From Clostridia bacterium (GTDB taxonomy: Bacteria; Bacillota; Clostridia; Lachnospirales; Lachnospiraceae), in NCBI GenBank assembly GCA_910576325.1, contig CAJTIM010000006.1, forward strand, positions 157,810 through 221,809: a stretch of 64,000 nt of DNA, given 5' to 3'. A program made the position numbers and the translations under genes. Shown here piece by piece: positions 54,850 through 63,867 of the stretch; position 1 is the first letter of the stretch; each line of letters opens with the position of its first letter. The notes under the pieces were generated by a model that was not told where the DNA came from, searched no databases, and saw nothing but the letters and a program-made list of their open reading frames with translations.

Positions 54850-57612
54850 TTAATTTAACCTTCCGAAACTGTAAAAATGGCTCTGCCAGTACGAAGAATT
54901 GATGCTTGCGTAACTGATCGGATCGCCGCAATGTATCATAGTCCCGCCACCGCAGTAAATCCCCACATGGCTCACTGCCCCGGCAGAATTGTAAGTCCCG
55001 GTAAAAAAGATAATGTCCCCCGCCTTTGCGTCCGATGCGGAAACCGGAGTACACTGGTCATAAATCCCCTGTGCTGTAGTTCGTGGAAGGTTATGCACCC
55101 CGCTGTTGGTAAATACCCAGCAGACAAAGCCGGAACAGTCAAAACTTGTGGAAGGGTTTGAGCCGCCCCACACATAAGGGTAGCCGAGGTATTTTGCGGC
55201 TTCCTCCATAAGAGCCTGCACCGATGCGTCATCGTAGGCATCCGGCGGTATGGCGTTCCCCGGCAGACCTCCCGGCGTTTCCCCGTAAAGCGTGCCTTCG
55301 CCCACATCGAAATAAAATAACGGGTTATAATACTCCCCGTCATATAAACATTCGATATGCAAATGGCTTCCTGTGCTGCTCCCGGTGTTCCCCGTTGTGC
55401 CGATGACCGCCCCTTTTTCCACTTCCTGCCCCGCACCCACGCTGATGCTGTCCATGTGGGCATACTTGGTTATGTAACCGTCTATCTCAATCGCTACATA
55501 ATTCCCGTAGTGGCTGTCATACGCCGCCGCTGTCACCGTACCGTCATGGGCGGCATAAACGGTTGTGCCTGTCGGTACAGCTATATCCACGCCCCGGTGA
55601 AATTCCTCGTTCCCTGTGGCTGGATTTTTCCGGTATCCGTAATAGCTTGACACATAGTAATACCAGTAAAGGTTAAGCGGCGATGTGAACTCCTGAAGCA
55701 GACCGTTTGTTTCCCGGTACATGGCGAAAATCTCCGCCTGCTCCGTATCCATTTTCCCGGAAACAAGGCTTTCAAGCGGTATGACCGTCAGTGTCACCCG
55801 GAGGATACTGACCTCGTATTCTTCTTCCTCCTCATACTCATATTCTTCCCCTGTTTCCTCCCCTGTGACCGGATCAGTGACCGTCCTTGTGCCTGTCTTT
55901 GTGACTGTCCTTGTCCTCGTTTCCGTATCCGGCGTAAGTGTGAGCGTATACATCTCATCAAAAAGAGCCTGTATTTCGCTTTCCACCTCACTTGCGGTAA
56001 ATTCCGTATGGACTGCCGATAAATAGCCGATAAGGGTAAACGGGTTATGCCCGATTGCCCCAAGATTATAGGAATATTCATCATACCCCGGATAATCCGT
56101 TTCCACCCGGTCAATCTCATTCTGCAAGTCAAGCTCCAGACGGGTAAGCTGTAAATCAGCGGCGTCAATCTCTTTCGGCTTACTTAAATAACTCGCTGCT
56201 AAAATCGTGGACTGCGTATCCGCAAACATCGCCCCACAGGACGATACGGAAACCATAATCATCATAAGGAGCAGAGCCATGATGCCCACTGTCACAAGCA
56301 GTCCGGCGTTTTTCCTCGCAAACTCCTGTAACTTCCTCGCCACAGTGACCGCACCGTTTTTTGTCTTTTGGAACGCCTGCTCCGCCGTCTTTCCTGCCGC
56401 CGCTTTTTTCCTCGCCTTGACATACTCCCGTTTAATGCGCTGTTTCTGTAACCGCTTCTGCAATGCCTTTTTCTGCATCTGCGGGTTTTCTTCCAGAAAC
56501 TTCTGGTACTGGAAATTGACTTCCTTTTTAAACTGCTTCTTTTCCAGCTTTGCTATCTTTGCCCGCTGTTTCTGCTCTTTCCCATTTATCTGCCTTTTGA
56601 CGAAAGAATAAACCGATTCCACTTTCTGCTCCGACTTGTGTGCGCCCTCCACCGCTGAATTTTCTTTCTCCGTTTCAGCGATTTTCCCATGCACAAAATT
56701 CCTGCCCTCATTCTGCATCCGGCGCATGGTGGTTTTGGATACGCCCTCCTGCTTGAAAGGCTTCTCCTTATCCAGAGGGACAATTACATATTTTCCCTTC
56801 CCGGTTTTCTCGTCAAACACTCTCTGCAAGGTGTATTCCCTTGTCTTAGGCAGCTTTGCCCTTGCTTTTTGTACCTTCCTCCCGGCTTTCTGTGCCTGCC
56901 GCTGCTTCTTTTTCAGCTTTTTGCTTCCGGCAAATTCAGAGCCTCCTTCCCCCTGAAAAGAATTTCCGGTTTCTCCTGTAAAAGTTTCTTCCGTAAATGT
57001 TTTATTTTCCGCTTTTTCCTTCGTGCCGCCTTTATTCTGGTGTTCCCTCTGTACCCGCTTTTTATGGTACTTCCCTTTTTTCTGCGACTGCCTGTAAGTG
57101 TCCCTCCGGTGGTAATCTTCCGCATCCGGCTGTTTCTTCCCTGTTTCCTCCGGCTGATTGAAATTGTCCTGCCCGGTAAACGTGTTGTTTTCCTTTATAA
57201 AATCCGGGTTTTCCTCCTGCCCCGGCTTTGCATCGGACTTTTGGACTTTTTGTCCAGAAGTGTTCTGGTACATCTGCTTTTTCGCATGGGATTTTGAAGC
57301 ATGGTTCGATTTACGCTGTCCGGCATCATTTTTCCGGGAATCCATGCTTTTATTGTCTGTAAAACTGTTTTCCTTTCCCGGCTGGCTCTCTTTGGACTTC
57401 TGGACTTTTTGTCCAAAAGTTTCCTGTTGCGCCTGCATACTCTTTTCCGTCTGCCTTTTCCCGCCCGAACCATGCCCCGGCTTCCCGATGCCGGAATCCC
57501 TCGGCTGATAGGCAGCATTGCCGCCACCTGTAAAGGCATTATCCGCTACCTTATGGAACTCCTTATTTACTTCTTTACGGTAGACGGTATCCTTTTTCTT
57601 ATTTTGTGCCAT
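54850..57612 (-). CDS. CD1108-family transfer protein with M23 and NlpC/P60 peptidase domains
   Basis: 920 residues. The first 430 are Lys/Gln-rich and probably cytoplasmic; a transmembrane helix lies near 445-470 (LLVTVGIMALLLMMIMVSVS). Outside it come an M23 endopeptidase (HRGVDIAVPTG, GSHLHIE) and an NlpC/P60 domain (SFDCSGFVCW, AVSHVGIY, MIHCGD). It is the cell-wall-opening enzyme of the secretion machine, like VirB1. The N-terminal part contains two copies of the short hairpin repeat. Confidence 0.92.
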   Translation of the reverse strand: MAQNKKKDTVYRKEVNKEFHKVADNAFTGGGNAAYQPRDSGIGKPGHGSGGKRQTEKSMQAQQETFGQKVQKSKESQPGKENSFTDNKSMDSRKNDAGQRKSNHASKSHAKKQMYQNTSGQKVQKSDAKPGQEENPDFIKENNTFTGQDNFNQPEETGKKQPDAEDYHRRDTYRQSQKKGKYHKKRVQREHQNKGGTKEKAENKTFTEETFTGETGNSFQGEGGSEFAGSKKLKKKQRQAQKAGRKVQKARAKLPKTREYTLQRVFDEKTGKGKYVIVPLDKEKPFKQEGVSKTTMRRMQNEGRNFVHGKIAETEKENSAVEGAHKSEQKVESVYSFVKRQINGKEQKQRAKIAKLEKKQFKKEVNFQYQKFLEENPQMQKKALQKRLQKQRIKREYVKARKKAAAGKTAEQAFQKTKNGAVTVARKLQEFARKNAGLLVTVGIMALLLMMIMVSVSSCGAMFADTQSTILAASYLSKPKEIDAADLQLTRLELDLQNEIDRVETDYPGYDEYSYNLGAIGHNPFTLIGYLSAVHTEFTASEVESEIQALFDEMYTLTLTPDTETRTRTVTKTGTRTVTDPVTGEETGEEYEYEEEEEYEVSILRVTLTVIPLESLVSGKMDTEQAEIFAMYRETNGLLQEFTSPLNLYWYYYVSSYYGYRKNPATGNEEFHRGVDIAVPTGTTVYAAHDGTVTAAAYDSHYGNYVAIEIDGYITKYAHMDSISVGAGQEVEKGAVIGTTGNTGSSTGSHLHIECLYDGEYYNPLFYFDVGEGTLYGETPGGLPGNAIPPDAYDDASVQALMEEAAKYLGYPYVWGGSNPSTSFDCSGFVCWVFTNSGVHNLPRTTAQGIYDQCTPVSASDAKAGDIIFFTGTYNSAGAVSHVGIYCGGGTMIHCGDPISYASINSSYWQSHFYSFGRLN
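57237..57261. repeat. 25-nt hairpin repeat, copy 1
   Basis: ACTTTTGGAC and GTCCAGAAGT flank TTTTT inside the CD1108-like gene (reading GQKVQKS). Related copies are at 57395 and 62643. Confidence 0.7.
57395..57419. repeat. 25-nt hairpin repeat, copy 2
   Basis: ACTTCTGGAC and GTCCAAAAGT flank TTTTT, again in a GQKVQKS context of the CD1108-like gene. Identical in all 25 nt to copy 3. Confidence 0.7.
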
Positions 57613-57652
57613 TCTCTTAGTTCCTCCAAACCCATAATAAAAATCACTCAGT

Positions 57653-58447
57653 TTACTGCACTTCCCTAATCCTCCTTACCGCTGTTTCATAATACCCCGG
57701 ATTGATTTCCGCACCTAAATAACGTCTTTCGGTTGCTATTGCTGCCAGTGCGGTACTCCCTGTCCCCATAAAACCGTCAAATACTAATTCCCCCGGCTGG
57801 CTGGATATTTGGATTAACCATGAAAGAAACTCTACATTCTTAATGGTAGGGTGGTATATGCCATTCTGCTTCTGCCATACGGAATTATAAGTTGCTTTAG
57901 GATATTCAGAGCCGAACCAACAGGCATTAAACCTTGTTTTATATTTCCTGCTTAATTCCCTGCCTGCATGGAATCTGTTTCCCGCCTTTTTCTTGTTCTG
58001 CAGTAATGTTGTATGGTTAAAAATCCTCCTTCCTTTCTGGCAGAAAATAATCCACTCTGCATTATTGGCATAGCTGCCTTTTAAATCGCCAATGCCGCCG
58101 ACCGTTCCCTTTTCTACAACCATGCAGTTTTTTATGGCAAATCCAGCCTGCCGCAGACATTCATAATGATATGGATAACAGTCAAACCGGGTAAAGAAAT
58201 ACGCATGAGCATCATCTTTCAAAATACGATAGCTTTCATGCGCAAACAGTTCATAATCTATTCCCTCATCCCCGTCAAGTACCTGATGCCTGCTGTTAGT
58301 GAAATTGTTCTGGTAGGAAATTCCATATGGGGGATCGGTGAGTATCATCGACACATATCTGTCCGGCATCTGTGCTACTAATTCCATGCAGTCCATACAA
58401 TATATCTGGTCTGATAAAATAATACTGTTGCCAGTTTCTTCCCCCAT
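57653..58447 (-). CDS. Site-specific DNA methyltransferase (beta class)
   Basis: 264 residues. The catalytic motif DPPYG is at about residue 38 and the AdoMet motif FDGFMGTGSTALAA near 230; this order (IV before I) marks beta-class N4/N6 enzymes. No restriction enzyme gene is beside it, so it is an orphan enzyme that could protect the element. It lies 3 nt after the VirB4 gene in the transfer operon. Confidence 0.9.
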   Translation of the reverse strand: MGEETGNSIILSDQIYCMDCMELVAQMPDRYVSMILTDPPYGISYQNNFTNSRHQVLDGDEGIDYELFAHESYRILKDDAHAYFFTRFDCYPYHYECLRQAGFAIKNCMVVEKGTVGGIGDLKGSYANNAEWIIFCQKGRRIFNHTTLLQNKKKAGNRFHAGRELSRKYKTRFNACWFGSEYPKATYNSVWQKQNGIYHPTIKNVEFLSWLIQISSQPGELVFDGFMGTGSTALAAIATERRYLGAEINPGYYETAVRRIREVQ

Positions 58448-58450
58448 ATT

Positions 58451-60937
58451 TTATTCACTCCCTTTTGCTTCCTCCGGCTTCGTATTCATAATCGCAAAGG
58501 TTTTTGTATCTGCCGGGTACTTATCCACGAATGGGATTACCACGTTGTCAAACAGTATCAGACCGCTTCCCGGCTCGGAATTGGTGACGTGCATGAGCTG
58601 TTTTTCTGACAGTCCTAACTTATCTGCCAGGATATGCTGGTCTTTGGCGTTCTGGTTTAACAGGTACACAAAATCGCTGTTCCCCAAGATGCCCTCAATT
58701 TCCTCCGATTTCAGAAAATCGCCCACATTCTGTGTCAAGCCTGTTGGAATCCCGCCCCACTTTCTGAATCTTTTCCAAATCTCCACCGAGTAAATTGCGG
58801 TCTGCTTTTCTTTCAGGAGCAAATGAAACTCATCACAGTAATATCTTGTGGCAACTTTCCGTTCCCGGTTCTGCGAAACCCTGTTCCAGACCGCATCCTG
58901 TACGATTAACATTCCAATCTCTTTTAACTGGTTTCCCAAATCACGAATGTCAAAGCACATGATCCGGTTATGGGAATCCACGTTAGTACGGTGGTTGAAA
59001 TAGTTCTGCGAACCATGCACATACAAGACAAGGCTGTTGGCAATCCGAACCGCTTTCTGCTTCGCTTCCCTCTGCATCTCCGGCGCAACATCCCTCGGCT
59101 CATACTTTAACAGCGCATTATACAAATCTTCCAGTATGGGCATATTCTCCGGCTTCGGGTGTTTGAAATACCCGTCATAGATATGCTTGATACAGGTGTC
59201 AATGATGCCCTTCTCGTCATTTTCCAGACCGTCCTTCCCTCCGGCAATCAAATCGCACAGGGTAATCAGGAAATCGCTCTTTAACTTCAACGCTTCCTTA
59301 TCCCCCTTATGGGAGAGCTGAATGTCCATCGGGTTCAGGTAATCCTTTGAGTTAGTGGCAAGCCTTACCACCTGCCCATGAAGCGCCTGCACTAATGGAA
59401 AATACTCGCCCTCTGGATCGCAGACGATAATATCGTCCTTTGTGATAAGGAAACAGGATAAAATTTCACGCTTTGCGCTGAATGATTTACCACTGCCGGG
59501 TGTGCCCAAAATCACCCCATTCGGTGTACGCAGCCTTTTCCGGTCTGCCATAATCATGTTGTTGGAAAGTGCGTTCAGACCGTAATAAATGGCGGGGGCG
59601 GGCATGAAAAGCTCCTGTGTGCAGAAGGGTACAAGGACAGCGGCGCTTTTTGTGGTGAGGTTTCTTTCAATCCCCACCTCATTACAGCCAATCGGCGCAC
59701 TTGCCATTAACCCCTGTTCCTGTAAATACTGCAAACACCGCAGGTTGCAGTTTGCCTGCTGGATAATGCCGGACACCCTCTGCGTCAGGTTCTCCAGTTC
59801 CCGCTTCGTCCTCCCGTAACAGGCAATGAGGAACGTCATCTTGATAAGTTTCTGGTTGCTTGTGTTCAAATCGTCCAGAAGCTCCAGCGTGTCCTTCTCA
59901 TAAGTCACGATGTCCGTAGGCAGAATATCCATATCGTAGCCGCTTCTGACTGCCTTCTTCTGTTCCTCTATTTTCATTTTCTGAATGTCGGTGAGCGCAC
60001 GTTTTATCATCTTGATTGCTTCCACCGGATCAATGGTCTGCATATGCATGGTAAGTGTGAGGTTATCGTCAATATCCAGCAGCTTCTTAACCATCTCGTC
60101 CGTAAACTTCGGCGCAATCATATCAAGGTAAGACACACTCCCATAGATGCTGCCGGACTTAAAGCGGCTCGGATAGCGGAAGTCAAACCCCGGTGGGGCG
60201 ATATAGTCCTTGACCGACTTCCCGGATTCTGACAGCTCCTTAAACGAAAAACGGAAAGGCTCCATTGTACCCTGATTGAAATACTCATGCAGGATACGCA
60301 GCCTTTCCTTCCCGTCAAGACCTCTGGCGTTTGTGCCGATATTGTTTAAGTTGTGTACCACATCCTTCTCGATATTGCTTAACTTGCTCTTTGCTTCCCT
60401 GTACCCGGCGCTTTCCACGCCAAAAATCAGATATTTTGATTTGATGATGCCATTGTTGCCCTTTGCCGACTGGTGCTTTAACATCTGCGTGTATTCGTCA
60501 CGAATATCGTCAAACGCATCGCCCTGTAAGGAAATGTCAAACTGCTCCGCAAGAGCCTGCTCGCTGACCTGCCTGTTAAATAAGAACAACTGGAACTTTA
60601 TGGACGGATCGAAGTAGTTAATCAGTTTGCTGTATTCTTCCAGAATATCCGCCTGATCCTCCACCTCCAGCAAGTCATAGTTGATGTCAAAGAACTCCAC
60701 CATTTTCGTGTAATAACTGTCCGCCACCTGACAGATGCCGTCCCGGTACATTTTTTTGAATGTAATGGTTTTCTGTGCGGTGTCCGGCTTCGCCTGCTCC
60801 TTGCTGTTCCCGGCAAGCGCACGTTTCAGCTCCGCAAGGCGTTTCTTTTCCGATAAGGTCAGTCCCGCCTTTTCCGGTGTCCGCTTATTTTCCTGCGGTT
60901 TTGGCTTTGCCGCCCCCGCCTTTTGCTTTTTGTTCAA
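58451..60937 (-). CDS. VirB4-like conjugation ATPase
   Basis: 828 residues from a TTG at 60937 (MNKKQKAGAAKPKPQENKRT), 9 nt after AAGGAGG. The upstream open frame to 61189 only overlaps the PrgI gene. Walker A GTPGSGKSFSAKRE is near residue 478 and Walker B YYCDEFHLLL near 700. VirB4 powers pilus assembly and DNA transfer. The N-terminal half is the TraC-type domain. Confidence 0.93.
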   Translation of the reverse strand: MNKKQKAGAAKPKPQENKRTPEKAGLTLSEKKRLAELKRALAGNSKEQAKPDTAQKTITFKKMYRDGICQVADSYYTKMVEFFDINYDLLEVEDQADILEEYSKLINYFDPSIKFQLFLFNRQVSEQALAEQFDISLQGDAFDDIRDEYTQMLKHQSAKGNNGIIKSKYLIFGVESAGYREAKSKLSNIEKDVVHNLNNIGTNARGLDGKERLRILHEYFNQGTMEPFRFSFKELSESGKSVKDYIAPPGFDFRYPSRFKSGSIYGSVSYLDMIAPKFTDEMVKKLLDIDDNLTLTMHMQTIDPVEAIKMIKRALTDIQKMKIEEQKKAVRSGYDMDILPTDIVTYEKDTLELLDDLNTSNQKLIKMTFLIACYGRTKRELENLTQRVSGIIQQANCNLRCLQYLQEQGLMASAPIGCNEVGIERNLTTKSAAVLVPFCTQELFMPAPAIYYGLNALSNNMIMADRKRLRTPNGVILGTPGSGKSFSAKREILSCFLITKDDIIVCDPEGEYFPLVQALHGQVVRLATNSKDYLNPMDIQLSHKGDKEALKLKSDFLITLCDLIAGGKDGLENDEKGIIDTCIKHIYDGYFKHPKPENMPILEDLYNALLKYEPRDVAPEMQREAKQKAVRIANSLVLYVHGSQNYFNHRTNVDSHNRIMCFDIRDLGNQLKEIGMLIVQDAVWNRVSQNRERKVATRYYCDEFHLLLKEKQTAIYSVEIWKRFRKWGGIPTGLTQNVGDFLKSEEIEGILGNSDFVYLLNQNAKDQHILADKLGLSEKQLMHVTNSEPGSGLILFDNVVIPFVDKYPADTKTFAIMNTKPEEAKGSE

Positions 60938-61292
60938 GGAAACATACCTCCTTCCTGATTTTTTCCCGTTCCTCCAACTGCTTGTAAAGGTTTTCCGATT
61001 TATACGGTCTGATTCCCGGCGTGAGTACCTTCTGCCGGAGCATGAAGTATAATATCTTCTCTGCCGGGAAACCGTCTTTTTCATACATTGCCAAAAAGAA
61101 GAATGGCAGCATTGCGCCCACCATGATAAGCGCCGCCCCCTGTGTGCCCAATACCCCTTTGGTAAGGAAGTATAAGGGTATGCCCACAAGCGCTGCGCCG
61201 GAAAAACAGATAATCTGCCTTCTGGTAAGGTTCAACGCCACTTTTGTCTTGATTCCACTCAGGTCTTTCGGCACTGGTACGGATATTGCCAT
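60885..61292 (-). CDS. PrgI-family membrane protein
   Basis: 135 residues from MAISVPVPKDLSGIKTKVAL at 61292. Two transmembrane helices lie at about 30-70, followed by a cytoplasmic tail. PrgI proteins are VirB3-like partners of VirB4 in Gram-positive type IV secretion. The end overlaps the VirB4 start by 53 nt. Confidence 0.9.
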   Translation of the reverse strand: MAISVPVPKDLSGIKTKVALNLTRRQIICFSGAALVGIPLYFLTKGVLGTQGAALIMVGAMLPFFFLAMYEKDGFPAEKILYFMLRQKVLTPGIRPYKSENLYKQLEEREKIRKEVCFLEQKAKGGGGKAKTAGK

Positions 61293-61311
61293 AGTCTGCT
61301 CCTTTCGTGGG

Positions 61312-61354
61312 CAATGCCCGCCAAGTACAGTAATTTTGTACTCAATGGGCATTG
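61312..61354 (-). repeat. Hairpin between virB6-like and prgI genes
   Basis: CAATGCCC pairs with GGGCATTG and an inner GTACA with TGTAC. It includes the virB6 stop. It may be an RNA processing or stability site. Confidence 0.5.
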
Positions 61355-62214
61355 AAAATTGATTTTGATAATGAGCCTGTCTTGAATAAGCTGAAACAGA
61401 GGATTACGGTATATGCCGCAACCGACCATAATGCGCTGTGTAAATTGCCTGCCACTGCCACGCTTGCCACAAGCACAGCATAGATCGCCACGCACACCAT
61501 GATAAAGAACCCCTGAAAGGCAAGTGCGACAAGCCCTTTTAAGTAATTCGTCCCGATTGTACCCCATTCCCGGTTGGTGACTGTCGCTGCCGGGATTGGG
61601 GCAACTGACACATAAAGGTATATTTCAATCATGCGCCCATATAAAATGACGGTGATGAGGACGGACATGATTTTCATACATAAGCTGATGACCATAGTTT
61701 CCATGCCAAGACCGATAAGCTCCCCTATCCCCATCGTGTCAATCTGGTTATTGAACATGGTGGTAAGGGTAGCCTGTACGTCAAGGCTTGTGGAGCCTGA
61801 TATGGAAGATGCCGCCTGTGTCACCACATGGCTTCCCACATCAAACACCGCCATGACTATATCAAAGGTCTTGGAAAGCAGCATGACAGCGATACAAGCC
61901 TTAAATAAAAAACGGAAGAACAGGCTTGTATCAAAGTCATGCATATTGTTTTTGTCGATTACCATTGTTATCAGCTCATAGATCAGCACAAAACTGATTA
62001 TCATGCCTGCTATGGGTACTACCACGTTCTCCGAAAGCGTCCGTATCATGCTGAATATGCCGGAGTTCCATGTGCTGGGTGTCTTGCTGACCTCCCCCGC
62101 AATCGTCCCGACCTTATCATTGACATCGGAGAACATGGTATCAAGGTTGCTAAGCACCCACCCCTGCAGCATCTCCTTTATGAAATCAGTGATTTTGTCT
62201 ATGATGCCGCCCAT
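61342..62214 (-). CDS. VirB6/TrbL-like membrane protein
   Basis: 290 residues with about seven transmembrane helices; the N-terminal MGGIIDKITDFIKEMLQGWV and the SVAPIPAATV segment match the TrbL/VirB6-type proteins of Tn1549-type elements. It forms part of the inner-membrane pore. It follows the Maff2 gene by 5 nt. Confidence 0.88.
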   Translation of the reverse strand: MGGIIDKITDFIKEMLQGWVLSNLDTMFSDVNDKVGTIAGEVSKTPSTWNSGIFSMIRTLSENVVVPIAGMIISFVLIYELITMVIDKNNMHDFDTSLFFRFLFKACIAVMLLSKTFDIVMAVFDVGSHVVTQAASSISGSTSLDVQATLTTMFNNQIDTMGIGELIGLGMETMVISLCMKIMSVLITVILYGRMIEIYLYVSVAPIPAATVTNREWGTIGTNYLKGLVALAFQGFFIMVCVAIYAVLVASVAVAGNLHSALWSVAAYTVILCFSLFKTGSLSKSIFNAH

Positions 62215-62219
62215 TTATC

Positions 62220-62435
62220 TTATGAAAACAGGCTGGAAAGCTGTGGGATCACCGTCTGCGCCACAATGATAATGCCTCCTCCACTCATAAGCTGCTTGAT
62301 TCCCTGTGATTTTGCGCCCGGATTGTCATTCCCGTATCCCTCAAGCAGATTGATAACGCCCCATACGCCAACGCCTGCTCCGATTGCTGTTACGACTGTC
62401 TTTAATCCTGTTACCGCTGTTGTAAAAAATGCCAT
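62220..62435 (-). CDS. Maff2-family pilin-like protein
   Basis: 71 residues from MAFFTTAVTGLKTVVTAIGA at 62435, following AGAAAGAGGTAGAAAC. Two hydrophobic helices flank a short Gly/Asn-rich loop, as in VirB2-type pilins; the Maff2 family occupies this place in related elements. The longer frame from 62495 has no ribosome binding site. Confidence 0.85.
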   Translation of the reverse strand: MAFFTTAVTGLKTVVTAIGAGVGVWGVINLLEGYGNDNPGAKSQGIKQLMSGGGIIIVAQTVIPQLSSLFS

Positions 62436-62716
62436 GTTTCTACCTCTTTCTTTCTCAAAAATAGTTTTTGTCTGGTTTCTGAAAGAGTTTTTCATGTTAA
62501 AATGCCCTGCCTTATGGTAAAATAAAGACAGGGCAATCCTTTAGGAAGAACCCTGCGGGCATCCGGCACATTCAGTTTGGCGATTGGCTGTGCCGGGCGC
62601 TTTGTTTTTGTCCTTTCCCAAGTACATTCAAAACTCCGTTCCACTTCTGGACTTTTTGTCCAAAAGTTTTGTAGCTGGTTGACGGGTTCCATATTCAGTT
62701 TTTCAATATTCAGTTG
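62436..62716 (-). other. Leader between virD4 and Maff2 with hairpins
   Basis: 281 nt with no convincing gene. It contains a hairpin GCCCTG/CAGGGC (62514-62534) and the third 25-nt hairpin repeat (62643-62667). These could hold pilin expression separate from virD4. Confidence 0.5.
62643..62667. repeat. 25-nt hairpin repeat, copy 3
   Basis: ACTTCTGGAC and GTCCAAAAGT flank TTTTT. It is identical to the copy at 57395 but lies outside any likely gene. Confidence 0.7.
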
Positions 62717-63867
62717 TCATGCTTCAATCACGCCTGCATCCTCCACCTCATCAACGGTGTCATTGTCCCTGACTTTCGCTTTACACAGGTTCTTTACATA
62801 TTTTTCGATGTCTAAGGCGTTCTTGTCATCAAAATCGGACAGAAGGCGGTACTGCTTATGCTTTGTGATGTCAAACTTATTGGAGAAAAAAGGTCTTACC
62901 CCTCTAAGCTGCATGATGCACTTCCCTCCGTCCATGACTGCAATCTCATCTTGGCTCATAAGCTCTTTCCCGGTCTTTTGATAATTTAAACCGTAGGACT
63001 GCGATGTACCCCTTGTGTCAGAGGTATTGTAAAGGTCTATCGTTTCCTTACCCAAAATTTCCGCCATCTCTTTTAAGGTGGTCTTTTCCTTCCCTCCGAG
63101 GAATAAGGTGGTATCACAATTCCCTTCAATGGTGTCGGCGTTATCCTTATAAATCGCTTTGAGCTGCGACTTCGACTGCAAGATAATGGAAGCTGATATT
63201 TCCCGGCTCCGGATTGTGGCAATCAACTTCTCAAACTTTGGTATCTGCCCGATGTTTGCAAACTCATCGAGTAAGCAGCGCACATGGACGGGCAGCCTGC
63301 CATGATACACATCATCCGCCCTGTCACAGAGCAGATTGAAAAGCTGCGTGTACATGATTGACACGATGAAATTAAATGTGTCATCGGTATCGGAGATAAT
63401 GACAAACAGCGCTGTCTTTTCATCCCCAATCATATCAAGCTGAAGCTCGTCATAACTTGTCAGGTCACGCAGTTCCTTGATGTCAAAGGGGGCTAAACGT
63501 GCGCCACAGCTAATTAAAATGCTTTTCGCTGTTTTGCCCGCCGCCAGTTTGTATTTTTTATACTGCTTTACCGCAAAATGCTCCGGCTCTCTTTCCTCCA
63601 GCTCATCGAACATCAAATCCACAGGGTTCTTAAATTCCTCGTCATCCTCCCTCGCTTCACTGGCATTTATCATGTCAAGCAGGGTAGTGAAATTCTGTTC
63701 TTCCTCCACGCACTCATACCATATATACCCGATCAGTGCAGTATAATAGAGCTTTTCGGCTTTCACCCAAAAATCCTCGCCGGATTGCTGCCCCTCCCCT
63801 TTGGTGTTTAAGATGATTGTGTTTACGAGTTTCAAAATGTCCTTCTCGCTCCGGATATAAACGAGAG
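62717..63867 (-). CDS. VirD4-like coupling protein, 3' exon
   Basis: 383 codons of the coupling ATPase that brings the relaxase-DNA complex to the secretion channel. The visible part has Walker B CLLDEFANIGQIPKF and continues through IIATIRSREISASIILQ-type sequence to the end. Walker A is missing because the N-terminal part lies beyond a group II intron. The exon starts CTCTCGTTTATATCC at 63867 (LVYIRSEKDILKL). The internal ATG at 63835 is not a natural start. Confidence 0.9.

Noticed and set aside
62492..62692. 66-codon frame MEPVNQLQNFWTK between virD4 and Maff2
   Set aside because: It covers two hairpins, has no recognised family, and the downstream gene has its own good start. I treat it as a leader.
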